A stretch of 5,038 nt of DNA from Candidatus Eiseniibacteriota bacterium (GTDB lineage: Bacteria > Eisenbacteria > RBG-16-71-46): NCBI GenBank assembly GCA_023249815.1, contig JAHFBX010000253.1, positions 1 to 5,038 on the forward strand, read 5' to 3'. The translations under genes were made by a program, and so were the position numbers. The notes beneath the pieces are model-generated. The model saw nothing but the letters and a program-made list of their open reading frames with translations, searched no databases and had not been told where the DNA came from. Below, one piece after another: positions 1 to 5,038 of this stretch; position 1 is the first letter of the stretch, and every line of letters starts with the position of its first letter.

Positions 1-603
1 GGTCGTGAACGGCGCCGGAGCGGCGCGCAGCGCGCCGGAGAGCGCGATGAACAAGTCGTAGAACCACGCGTCGTTGAGCTGCAGTCCGGCGAAGCGCGGA
101 TCCTGCGGCGGGGTGCCGCCCTCGAAGATGTCCCACACGATGCCCGCGTGGACCCAGGTGGGGCCGCGCACGCGCAACCACTCGGAGCTCGCCAGCGGAA
201 TGGCCACGAATGCCATTGCGGCGACCACCCAGCCCCACGCAGGGCGATCACCCGGCGCGTCCGCGGCCGTGGGCGCGGTGGTTGCCACCGCTCGCGCCTC
301 GCCACCCGCGAACAGGAGCCAGCTGGCCATCGCCACGAGCCGCGCGGAGCTATGAAGCGACTGACCCGCATGGAGCAGTGCCCAGCCCAAGACCGCTGCG
401 GCGAGGGGCGAGAGTGCCACACCCAGCGTCCAGCGCGTCGCGGGCGGCGCGCCCGGCAGGAGCAGTCTGACCAGTGCCAAACCTGGGAACACACCAAGCC
501 ACACGAACGAGGCGACGTCTCCGACCGCCCCGCGCACGAACAGCCCCGCCAGTCCGAGCATGAACGTACCGGCCACGACCCAGACGCCGGGGGCGAGCCT
601 CAC
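1..603 (-). CDS. GT-C-like multi-pass membrane protein, N-terminal part (3' end beyond left edge)
   Basis: A GTG start at 603-601 overlaps the stop of the GT39-like gene as GTGA. The frame stays open for 201 codons to the left edge, with the high third-position GC of its neighbours. The product begins MRLAPGVWVVAGTFM and has hydrophobic segments at about 6-24, 31-50, 59-78, 87-100, 124-140 and 181-195, with a polar Ala/Thr-rich loop at 101-122. After the fifth helix comes an outer-loop block: HAGIVWDIFEGGTPPQDP (152-169), then FAGLQLNDAWFYDLF (171-185). A G-x-PPxDP-xxxG-x-x-L-x-x-x-W-x-Y pattern like this occurs in large GT-C-type membrane proteins with an acidic first loop, so a membrane glycosyltransferase or related polytopic enzyme is my best guess. 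The family is not certain without the rest of the protein. The start is supported by the coupling overlap; only a weak GGAT (615-612) is present as ribosome binding site. Confidence 0.8.
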   Translation of the reverse strand, partial: MRLAPGVWVVAGTFMLGLAGLFVRGAVGDVASFVWLGVFPGLALVRLLLPGAPPATRWTLGVALSPLAAAVLGWALLHAGQSLHSSARLVAMASWLLFAGGEARAVATTAPTAADAPGDRPAWGWVVAAMAFVAIPLASSEWLRVRGPTWVHAGIVWDIFEGGTPPQDPRFAGLQLNDAWFYDLFIALSGALRAAPAPFTT

Positions 604-1829
604 CGATGCGGATCCGTTTCCGCCGCGGAGGGGTCCGCCCACACACGCCCCAGGCGAGGGAACGCAGTCGCCAGCGCCAGCGCCGCCAACACCACCATCT
701 GGGGTTCCACCGGGATCCGATAGCGGGTTTGCGTGAAGAAGCACGCGTAGAACGCCGCGGTCGTGATCACGACCGCGGCGAGCAGAAGTCGGCCCGAGCG
801 CGGCGCTCGCGCGCGCAATAGCCCCAGGATGGTCGTGGGCAGGAGCAGGAGGAACCAGGCGGCTCCCACCCACAGGACCCACGGCCTGTTGTACCGGTTC
901 TTCGAAGTGACCCGGTCCGGGAGCGGTTGGAAGAAATGGAGGAACTCCATCACGTAGTCGTGCACGTACGCCCCGGGCCGGGCGCGGAACAGGCGCGTTT
1001 CGCGCGCGACGAAGGCCGTTGCCGAAAGTGACGTGAACGGCTCACCTGGCGGCGTCCGGATCCAGCGCGGACGCGAGATGAGTGTGTCGGTGCGCGCGAA
1101 GTAGAGCACCGCCTGGGCCTTGCCCATGAATACGCGATCGCCGCCTTGGGCGCGAAGTCGCATGGCATAGGGCACCACGATCGCGAGCCCGGTGACCAGC
1201 GTGACCGCGAGCGCGCGCCACAGCGGGCCCGGTTGACGGCGGGCCTGCGCAAGCAGCCACGTGCCGATGGCCAGCGCGGGGGCCAGGACCACCATGTCCG
1301 TGAGCCACGCGAGTACGAGCAGCACGCCGAGCGCGACACCCCGGCCCGTCGTCGGGCGGTCGGCAATTTCCCACGCCAGCAGCGTGACCGAGAACAGCAG
1401 CGTGGAGTAGAGCAGCGTGGGATAGAGCAGCCCGGCGGAGAACACGACCGTGGGCGTGAGCGCGATGAGCGGCGCTGCGAACGCGCTGGCGGCGAGGCCG
1501 CCGATTCGGTTCGCCAGCCGGACGACGAGCCGCATCTGGACGAACGCGAGAACGAGCTGGAACCACCGCATCACGATGAAGTTCTGTTCGCCGCCCAGCC
1601 AGAACGACAGCGCCATCAGTAGCGGATAGAGTGGCGCGCGCGGGCTCGATTCGCCGAGCCCCTGGCCGTGCAGGATGCGCAGTGCGACCTGCTCGTACTC
1701 CGCCGTGTCCCCGAAGAAGTACTCGTTGCCGAGGGACAGCACGTGGACCAATCGCACGATCATGCCGAGTGCCAACCAGCCGCCCGGCGAGAGCAGCAGC
1801 CGCCACCACGGTGATCGACTGTCCATCAT
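600..1829 (-). CDS. GT-C / GT39-like multi-pass membrane glycosyltransferase
   Basis: The protein has 409 residues and about nine or ten membrane helices. Diagnostic positions are Asp41 in FFGDTAEYEQVA (38-49), where the catalytic acidic residue of the first outer loop lies in GT-C enzymes; RAPLYPLL (64-71), the R-x-PLYP element of bacterial GT39/PMT_2 proteins; a periplasmic-type stretch of about 90 residues (225-315) with ETRLFRARPGAYV (277-289); and QTRYRIPVEPQ (367-377) before the last helix. GT-C enzymes transfer sugars from polyprenyl-phosphate donors on the outer face of the membrane, which fits the polyprenyl-P sugar synthase-like gene upstream. Acceptor and sugar are unknown. The start at ATG 1829 gives an ATGA overlap with the upstream stop and a good Shine-Dalgarno sequence, GGGAGGA (1842-1836), 6 bases away. 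The second ATG at 1826 is less well placed. A longer open frame reaching 2411 is only a shadow across the flippase-like gene. Confidence 0.88.
   Translation of the reverse strand: MMDSRSPWWRLLLSPGGWLALGMIVRLVHVLSLGNEYFFGDTAEYEQVALRILHGQGLGESSPRAPLYPLLMALSFWLGGEQNFIVMRWFQLVLAFVQMRLVVRLANRIGGLAASAFAAPLIALTPTVVFSAGLLYPTLLYSTLLFSVTLLAWEIADRPTTGRGVALGVLLVLAWLTDMVVLAPALAIGTWLLAQARRQPGPLWRALAVTLVTGLAIVVPYAMRLRAQGGDRVFMGKAQAVLYFARTDTLISRPRWIRTPPGEPFTSLSATAFVARETRLFRARPGAYVHDYVMEFLHFFQPLPDRVTSKNRYNRPWVLWVGAAWFLLLLPTTILGLLRARAPRSGRLLLAAVVITTAAFYACFFTQTRYRIPVEPQMVVLAALALATAFPRLGRVWADPSAAETDPHR
753..780. repeat. Perfect 28-bp palindrome inside the GT39-like gene
   Basis: The left half CGCCGCGGTCGTGA (753-766) is the exact reverse complement of the right half TCACGACCGCGGCG (767-780). 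The flanking bases (a at 752 and a at 781) end the symmetry. In the gene it encodes AAVVITTAA in a membrane helix near residue 355. In RNA it could form a 12-bp stem with a GATC tetraloop. It may be a dimeric-regulator site, a structured RNA element, or a coincidence helped by complementary GC-rich codons. Confidence 0.6.
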
Positions 1830-2758
1830 CGGGCGTCCTCCCGGCCCGGAGACCGGCCGCCGTCCATCAGGTTCGACACCACGAAGCCCAGCAGCGCCGG
1901 CACGAGAGTCAGGACCGTGAAGATGAGCAGCGAGTACGCCGCACCAGTCGCGGCTCCCGCCCCGAACTGCTCGAACATCGCCGCGCTCACCTGTTCGCGG
2001 AGTCCCAACCCGCCGAGCGCCACCGGGAGGTTCCCGAGCAGCGCGATCAGGGGCTGGCCCACGACCAGTCGCACCGAGGCGTGCGGCGCGACATCCCGGA
2101 GCAGGAGCCAGCCCACCGCGTACATGAACACGTAGAAGAAACAGCCCCAGAGGATACCGGCGCCGCTGAACGCACGCCGCAGCAACCCTCGCGAGTGCTC
2201 GCTCCAACGGCCGAGCGGCCTCGCGAGCGGTGGGATCGCGCGCGCAAGCGCGCGCACCGCAGGCGGGCTCGCCAGCAGCGCGATGCCCACGAGCGTCGCG
2301 AGCACGAGCCCCAGGTAGGCAAGCAACAACGGCCCCCGCCACGCCGGCACCCACAGGAACGCGGGCACGCACAGGAGCTCGAGCAGGAGCACGTCCACGA
2401 CGCGATCCCACACCACCGACGGGAGCGTGTCCGAGCGCGGCGCTCTCACGTGGAGAATGCGCGCGAACTCCCCGACGCGTCCGGGCGTGGCGAGCCCGTA
2501 GAACGTGCCCACGAGCGTGAGGCGGTAGCTGGCGAGCGGCGTGATCGGCACGCCGCTTCGTTCGAGCAGGAGCGCCCAGCGCCTCGCCCGGCCCCAGTAC
2601 CCGACGAGTGCCAGCAGCACGCAGGCCGCGAACGTCCCCGGCCGCACGCGACCGAGCGCTGACGCAGCCTCGGCGAGCGGGACCTTGCGTGCCAGCGCGA
2701 CGAGCAACACGGCCGACACGGTGAACTGGAGGAGGATGGCGAGTGAGGGGCGGCTCAC
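1826..2758 (-). CDS. PF03706-type (LPG_synthase_TM / UPF0104) flippase-like integral membrane protein
   Basis: The protein has 310 residues, is highly hydrophobic, and has roughly seven or eight membrane segments: about 7-23, 41-57, 80-90, 122-138, 144-163, 203-220, 232-250 and 270-296. Two family signatures are clear: the TPGRVGEFAR block (91-100), corresponding to the usual G-x-x-x-P-x-R-x-G-E-x-x-R element, and NLPVALGGLGLREQ (243-256), the P-x-x-x-GG-x-G-x-RE element. Relatives include the lipid-flipping N-terminal domain of MprF and YbhN-like proteins, and other members occur in glycan clusters. The job here is probably movement of a lipid-linked or polyprenyl-linked intermediate across the inner membrane, but the substrate is unknown. 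The start is GTG at 2758. The frame is open upstream but reads as an Arg/Pro-rich string, and family members begin with this hydrophobic segment. The TGA stop overlaps the next ATG as ATGA (1829-1826). Confidence 0.9.
   Translation of the reverse strand: MSRPSLAILLQFTVSAVLLVALARKVPLAEAASALGRVRPGTFAACVLLALVGYWGRARRWALLLERSGVPITPLASYRLTLVGTFYGLATPGRVGEFARILHVRAPRSDTLPSVVWDRVVDVLLLELLCVPAFLWVPAWRGPLLLAYLGLVLATLVGIALLASPPAVRALARAIPPLARPLGRWSEHSRGLLRRAFSGAGILWGCFFYVFMYAVGWLLLRDVAPHASVRLVVGQPLIALLGNLPVALGGLGLREQVSAAMFEQFGAGAATGAAYSLLIFTVLTLVPALLGFVVSNLMDGGRSPGREDAR
1836..1842 (-). promoter_or_regulatory. Ribosome binding site deciding the start of the GT39-like gene
   Basis: GGGAGGA lies 6 bases before ATG 1829 and 9 before ATG 1826. 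It supports the upstream ATG, which also makes the ATGA overlap with the flippase-like stop codon. Confidence 0.6.
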
Positions 2759-2898
2759 GGGGTGTGGCGCAGGTGCGGCCGTCCCAGCACCTGGAGCCAG
2801 GGCACCGGTGTGCGGATTCCGCCGATGTCGAGCGGTTCGCGAACGAACACGTGCCGCGCGGCGCGGGGCTCCCCGCCCTGGACTCGCGCCGGCCTCAA
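2755..2898 (-). CDS. Small 47-residue protein of unknown function bridging two genes
   Basis: A TTG start at 2898-2896 overlaps the stop of the glycosyltransferase gene (TTGA), and the TGA at 2757-2755 overlaps the GTG start of the flippase-like gene (GTGA). The ORF therefore fills the apparent gap exactly with two 4-base overlaps. A strong Shine-Dalgarno sequence, GGGGAGG (2909-2903), lies 4 bases before TTG, slightly close but usable. By hand count, 41 of 47 codons end in G or C, and second positions are mixed, as in real coding frames here. The product begins MRPARVQGGEPRAA and has an ordered-looking second half (HVFVREPLDIGGI at 16-28, VPWLQVLGR at 32-40). It has no signal peptide, membrane helix or cysteine. 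I do not recognise the family. It could be a genuine small operon protein, a leader that couples translation of the two neighbours, or the residual C-terminus of a decayed gene. A second frame here is also open but yields an Arg/Ala/Pro-rich string. Confidence 0.55.
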   Translation of the reverse strand: MRPARVQGGEPRAARHVFVREPLDIGGIRTPVPWLQVLGRPHLRHTP

Positions 2899-3863
2899 CG
2901 AGCCTCCCCGCCGACGTGCCCGGGCCCGAGCTGCTGTTTGCGCGTGTTCACGACGATCTCCTCGAGCAGTCGCCGGTTCATCGCGGACAGATCCGCGAGC
3001 ACGCCGAGCGATACGAACAGCGTGCCCATCACCGCCAGTACCCCGGCCACCACGAGCGACTGGACGTGGCCGGTCTGGCCCGGGGTGGTGAAGAACAGTA
3101 CGAGGAAGCGCACGAACAGCGCGAGCGAAATGCTCATGAACAGCCCGGCGAGGGCCAGGAAGAAGCGCAGTGGGCGGTAGAGCAGGTAGACGCGCACCAT
3201 GGTGCCGAGCGAGCGCGTGATGTACGAGCCCATCCCACGGAACAGCCGGGATTCGCGCAGCTTGCCGTTCACGCGGATCGGCACGTGCGCGATGGTGATG
3301 TTCTTCTGGCTCGCCTGGATGAGCGTCTCGAGGGTGTACGTGAAGCTCGTGAGCACGGTGAGCCGAAGCGCCGCCTCGCGGCTGTAGGCGCGGAACCCGG
3401 ACGTGGCGTCCGGCACATCGCTGTTCGAGAGCGCGCGCACGACACGGCTTCCGAGCCGCTGTAGGACCTTCTTGAGCGGCGAGAAGTGCGCGATGGCTTC
3501 GATCGGTCGACTCCCCACCACCATGTCCGCGCGACCCGCGAGGATGGGCTCCACGAGCTTCGCGACGTCCCCGCCCACGTACTGGTTGTCCGCGTCCGTG
3601 TTCACGATGACGTCGGCGCCCATCGCGAGCGCCTCGCGAAGTCCCGTATCGAACGCGTGCGCGAGGCCGCGCCGGGCGGGGAACCGCCGCACGCGGCGGA
3701 CGCCGTTCGCCCGCGCCACCTCGCTCGTGCGGTCGGTGCTGCCGTCATCGATGACGAGCACTTCGATACAGTCGATGCCCGGCAGCTGCTTCGGCAAGTC
3801 CGCGAGCGTCACTGCGAGTGACGCTTCCTCGTTCAAGCACGGGATCTGGATGACGAGCTTCAT
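2895..3863 (-). CDS. Family-2 glycosyltransferase, polyprenyl-phosphate sugar synthase type with two membrane helices
   Basis: The protein has 322 residues and a GT-A fold at the N-terminus: PCLNEE (8-13), VIDDGSTDRT (37-46), the metal-binding D90-A-D92 within NTDADNQY, GSRP (117-120) and DATSGFRAYSREA (152-164). The last block, with SGFR followed by Y, is typical of DPM1/ArnC-like enzymes that load a sugar from a nucleotide donor onto dolichyl or polyprenyl phosphate on the cytoplasmic face. Two hydrophobic segments at about 232-258 and 267-292 anchor the C-terminus. The frame is open upstream to 4172, but that extension overlaps the amidotransferase gene and reads as Arg/Ser-rich nonsense. 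The ATG at 3863 starts exactly at the conserved first strand (KLVIQIPCLNEE). Its TGA overlaps the TTG of the next small ORF. The sugar and lipid acceptor cannot be read from sequence. Polyprenyl-P is inferred from the family and from the GT-C-type proteins downstream, which use such donors. Confidence 0.93.
   Translation of the reverse strand: MKLVIQIPCLNEEASLAVTLADLPKQLPGIDCIEVLVIDDGSTDRTSEVARANGVRRVRRFPARRGLAHAFDTGLREALAMGADVIVNTDADNQYVGGDVAKLVEPILAGRADMVVGSRPIEAIAHFSPLKKVLQRLGSRVVRALSNSDVPDATSGFRAYSREAALRLTVLTSFTYTLETLIQASQKNITIAHVPIRVNGKLRESRLFRGMGSYITRSLGTMVRVYLLYRPLRFFLALAGLFMSISLALFVRFLVLFFTTPGQTGHVQSLVVAGVLAVMGTLFVSLGVLADLSAMNRRLLEEIVVNTRKQQLGPGHVGGEAR
2899..2909 (-). promoter_or_regulatory. 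Ribosome binding site supporting the TTG start of the small ORF
   Basis: GGGGAGG at 2909-2903 is followed by a 4-base spacer and TTG at 2898. It lies in the final codons of the glycosyltransferase gene. By contrast, I see no Shine-Dalgarno sequence immediately before the GTG at 2758. This suggests that ribosomes entering here translate the small ORF and then reinitiate on the flippase-like gene. Confidence 0.5.
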
Positions 3864-3927
3864 GCTCGGGAGCGCTCCGGTTCGGGGGATGCGGAATGAT
3901 GCCCGTTCGAGCCGGGGGAGGCCAGCG
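3864..3927 (-). other. Only intergenic gap in the operon (64 bases) with a weak ribosome binding site
   Basis: This is the sole junction without a gene overlap. Read on the minus strand, a GGAG at 3878-3875 lies 11 bases before the ATG at 3863, a rather long spacing. It is embedded in the 10-bp perfect palindrome GGAGCGCTCC (3878-3869), which has no loop and so cannot form a simple hairpin by itself. I see no convincing -35/-10 pair and no T-tract terminator, so read-through from the amidotransferase gene is the simplest assumption. Confidence 0.4.
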
Positions 3928-5038
3928 TCATGCCGCCCCCGCGACGACGCGGGGCGGGACGCGCCACGTCTCGGGCCGCACGCCGTTGCCGTCCACCCAC
4001 GCCTGGTGCCACCATTCGAGCGTGAGCAGCGTCCACAGCTCACGCGCACGGTCGCGCCGACCCGTGACGTGGTCGTCCACGGCTGCGCGCACGGCGTCCG
4101 CGTCGAACCAACCGCGTTGCAGGCAGCGCGTGGACAGCAGCGTGTCGGCAAGGAGCGGTCGCAACGGACCACGGAACCACGGCGAGAGCGGCACCGTGAA
4201 CCCCACTTTCGGCCGATCCACGACGTCTCGCGGCAGGAGCTTCCGCGCGAGCCGCTTGAGCAGCACCTTGCCCTCGAGACCTCGCAGCTTGTGCTCCGGT
4301 CCGAGCCGCATGGCCCACTGGATGAGTGGGAGATCGAGCAGCGGCACGCGCGCTTCGACCGACGCCGCCATGCTCATCTTGTCCATCTTGACGAGCAGAT
4401 CGTCGGCGAGCCAGACGCGCAGATCCACGTCGAGCATGCGGTCGAGTCCGGAGCGTGCCGCGGTGTCCGCCAGCGCGTCGCGAAACGGCATCACGCCGGC
4501 GTCCGCGTGTGAGCGCAGGCTCGCGCCGAGCAGCCGGTCGCGCTCGCGACCGACGAAGCCCGCGAACCACGCCGCGAGCCGCTCAGGCTCGTCACGGAAG
4601 CGCCCGCTCCGTCCCACGACCTGGAGCTTGCGGAATCCGAATGGCAGCCGGTCCACGACGCCGGACAGGAACGCGTCGCGCAGCGGAGCCGGCAGCGAGG
4701 CGAGCTGGCGCGCCCACGGTTCGACGGCATACTTGGGGTAGCCTGCGAACAGCTCGTCGCCACCCTCGCCCGTGAGCACGACCGTGACCGTCTCGCGCGC
4801 GAGTCGTGACACCATGTACGTGGGGATCGCGGCGGGCTCGCTCATCGGCTCATCCTGGTGCCAGACCAGCGACGGCAGCTCACGCAGCAGGTCCGCGGCG
4901 CCCACCGTGATCTCGCGATGCTCGGTGCGACAGTGCTCGGCGACGCGACGGGCTAACGGCAGCTCGCTGTACGGGCCCGGCGCGTCGAAACCGACCGAGA
5001 ACGTCTGCACCGGGCGGTCCAGCAGGCGGCTCATGAGC
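3928..5038 (-). CDS. Asparagine synthase-family amidotransferase, C-terminal part (5' end beyond right edge)
   Basis: About 369 C-terminal residues are visible and the frame stays open through the right edge, so the N-terminal glutaminase domain and the SGG-type pyrophosphate loop are not seen. The Met at 5034 is internal: it is preceded in frame by Leu and sits where the synthetase domain is already under way. Counting from that Met, the visible synthetase motifs are FSVGFD (12-17), HQDEPMSEPA (59-68), the ATP-binding TGEGGDELFAGY (88-99), DDLLVKMDKMSM (211-222) followed by SVEARVPLLD (225-234), and KVGFTVPLSPWF (276-287). The family forms an acyl-adenylate and transfers ammonia from glutamine to make an amide. 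The enzyme could be ordinary AsnB, or an amidotransferase acting on a sugar acid, as AsnB-like proteins in O-antigen clusters are thought to do. The company of glycosyltransferases favours the second reading without proving it. The TGA stop is at 3930-3928, 64 bases before the next gene. Confidence 0.93.
   Translation of the reverse strand, partial: LMSRLLDRPVQTFSVGFDAPGPYSELPLARRVAEHCRTEHREITVGAADLLRELPSLVWHQDEPMSEPAAIPTYMVSRLARETVTVVLTGEGGDELFAGYPKYAVEPWARQLASLPAPLRDAFLSGVVDRLPFGFRKLQVVGRSGRFRDEPERLAAWFAGFVGRERDRLLGASLRSHADAGVMPFRDALADTAARSGLDRMLDVDLRVWLADDLLVKMDKMSMAASVEARVPLLDLPLIQWAMRLGPEHKLRGLEGKVLLKRLARKLLPRDVVDRPKVGFTVPLSPWFRGPLRPLLADTLLSTRCLQRGWFDADAVRAAVDDHVTGRRDRARELWTLLTLEWWHQAWVDGNGVRPETWRVPPRVVAGAA
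3933..3957 (-). other. Strong GC stem-loop at the 3' end of the amidotransferase gene
   Basis: In the transcript, CCGCCCCGCG (3957-3948), a TCGT loop (3947-3944) and CGCGGGGGCGG (3943-3933) form a 10-bp all-GC stem with one bulged G at 3936. It lies within the last codons of the amidotransferase gene and ends 3 bases before the stop codon. No T-run follows, so it is not a classical intrinsic terminator. It could act as a weak attenuator, a 3' stabiliser after processing, or nothing more than a product of GC-rich codons. It precedes the only non-overlapping junction in the operon, which is why it is listed. Confidence 0.4.

Noticed and set aside
21..37. Near-perfect palindrome CGGCGCGC-A-GCGCGCCG
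   Set aside because: It is short, pure GC and within Ala/Arg/Leu codons of the membrane protein, with only one spacer base, so chance is a sufficient explanation.
148..723. A 191-codon plus-strand open frame and a 98-codon minus-strand frame (350-646) in the same area
   Set aside because: Both are out of frame with the better-supported membrane protein frame 603-1, which is hydrophobic, coupled to the upstream gene and has consistent third-position GC. The alternatives are Arg/His/Gln-rich shadows.
2237..2256. Alternating CG run with 8-base inverted arms around AA
   Set aside because: It is simple-sequence symmetry inside Arg/Ala codons of the flippase-like gene, common at this base composition.
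1830..2411. N-terminal extension of the GT39-like frame by about 194 codons
   Set aside because: It overlaps the flippase-like gene in another frame and reads as Arg/Ala/Gly-rich low complexity. The ATG at 1829 has a ribosome site and an ATGA overlap.
1631..2662. A 343-codon open frame on the plus strand rich in Arg, Glu, His and Gln
   Set aside because: It is antisense to the flippase-like and GT39-like genes, which carry clear family motifs. Long low-complexity antisense frames are expected in very GC-rich coding DNA.
3684..3699. CCGCCGC and GCGGCGG arms around a two-base spacer
   Set aside because: It is explained by the Arg-rich codons of the glycosyltransferase gene (RRVRR), and its size is unremarkable for this GC content.
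3864..4172. N-terminal extension of the family-2 glycosyltransferase by about 103 codons
   Set aside because: It overlaps the amidotransferase C-terminus out of frame and has no conserved content. The GT-A fold starts precisely at the Met encoded at 3863.
3403..4512. A 369-codon plus-strand open frame
   Set aside because: It runs antisense across the amidotransferase and glycosyltransferase genes, has a Ser/Arg/Thr-rich composition and no recognisable domain.

Overview
This is a GC-rich bacterial window with every recognisable gene on the minus strand, so the genes are read from high to low coordinates. It looks like the inside of a surface-glycan or glycolipid biosynthesis operon. The sequence alone does not identify the organism. 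Very high G+C in third codon positions, GTG/TTG starts and tight packing fit many high-GC phyla (myxobacteria-like Deltaproteobacteria, Gemmatimonadota, Eisenbacteria-like lineages and others), and I would not choose between them.

Layout in transcription order: (1) the C-terminal part of an asparagine-synthase-family amidotransferase, cut by the right edge (5038-3928). (2) A complete family-2 glycosyltransferase of the dolichyl/polyprenyl-phosphate sugar synthase type with two C-terminal membrane helices (3863-2895). (3) A previously hidden 47-residue ORF with a TTG start (2898-2755). (4) A complete PF03706-type multi-pass membrane protein, the flippase-like family also called LPG_synthase_TM or UPF0104 (2758-1826). 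(5) A complete GT-C/GT39-like multi-pass glycosyltransferase (1829-600). (6) The N-terminal 201 codons of another multi-pass, GT-C-like membrane protein cut by the left edge (603-1).

Genes 2 to 6 are chained by four consecutive 4-base stop/start overlaps (TTGA, GTGA, ATGA, GTGA), so they are very probably one translationally coupled transcript. The only real gap is 64 bases between the amidotransferase and the glycosyltransferase. A strong GC hairpin sits at the very end of the amidotransferase gene, just before that gap.

A reasonable working model is inferred from families, not proven. The family-2 enzyme charges a polyprenyl phosphate with a sugar on the cytoplasmic side, the PF03706 protein helps move a lipid-linked intermediate across the membrane, and the two GT-C-type proteins transfer sugars on the outer face. 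The amidotransferase may amidate a sugar acid or simply make asparagine. The least expected items are the 47-residue ORF that exactly bridges two genes, and a perfect 28-bp palindrome inside the GT39-like gene. There is no stretch over 300 bases without a gene. I saw no RNA genes, CRISPR arrays or mobile elements.
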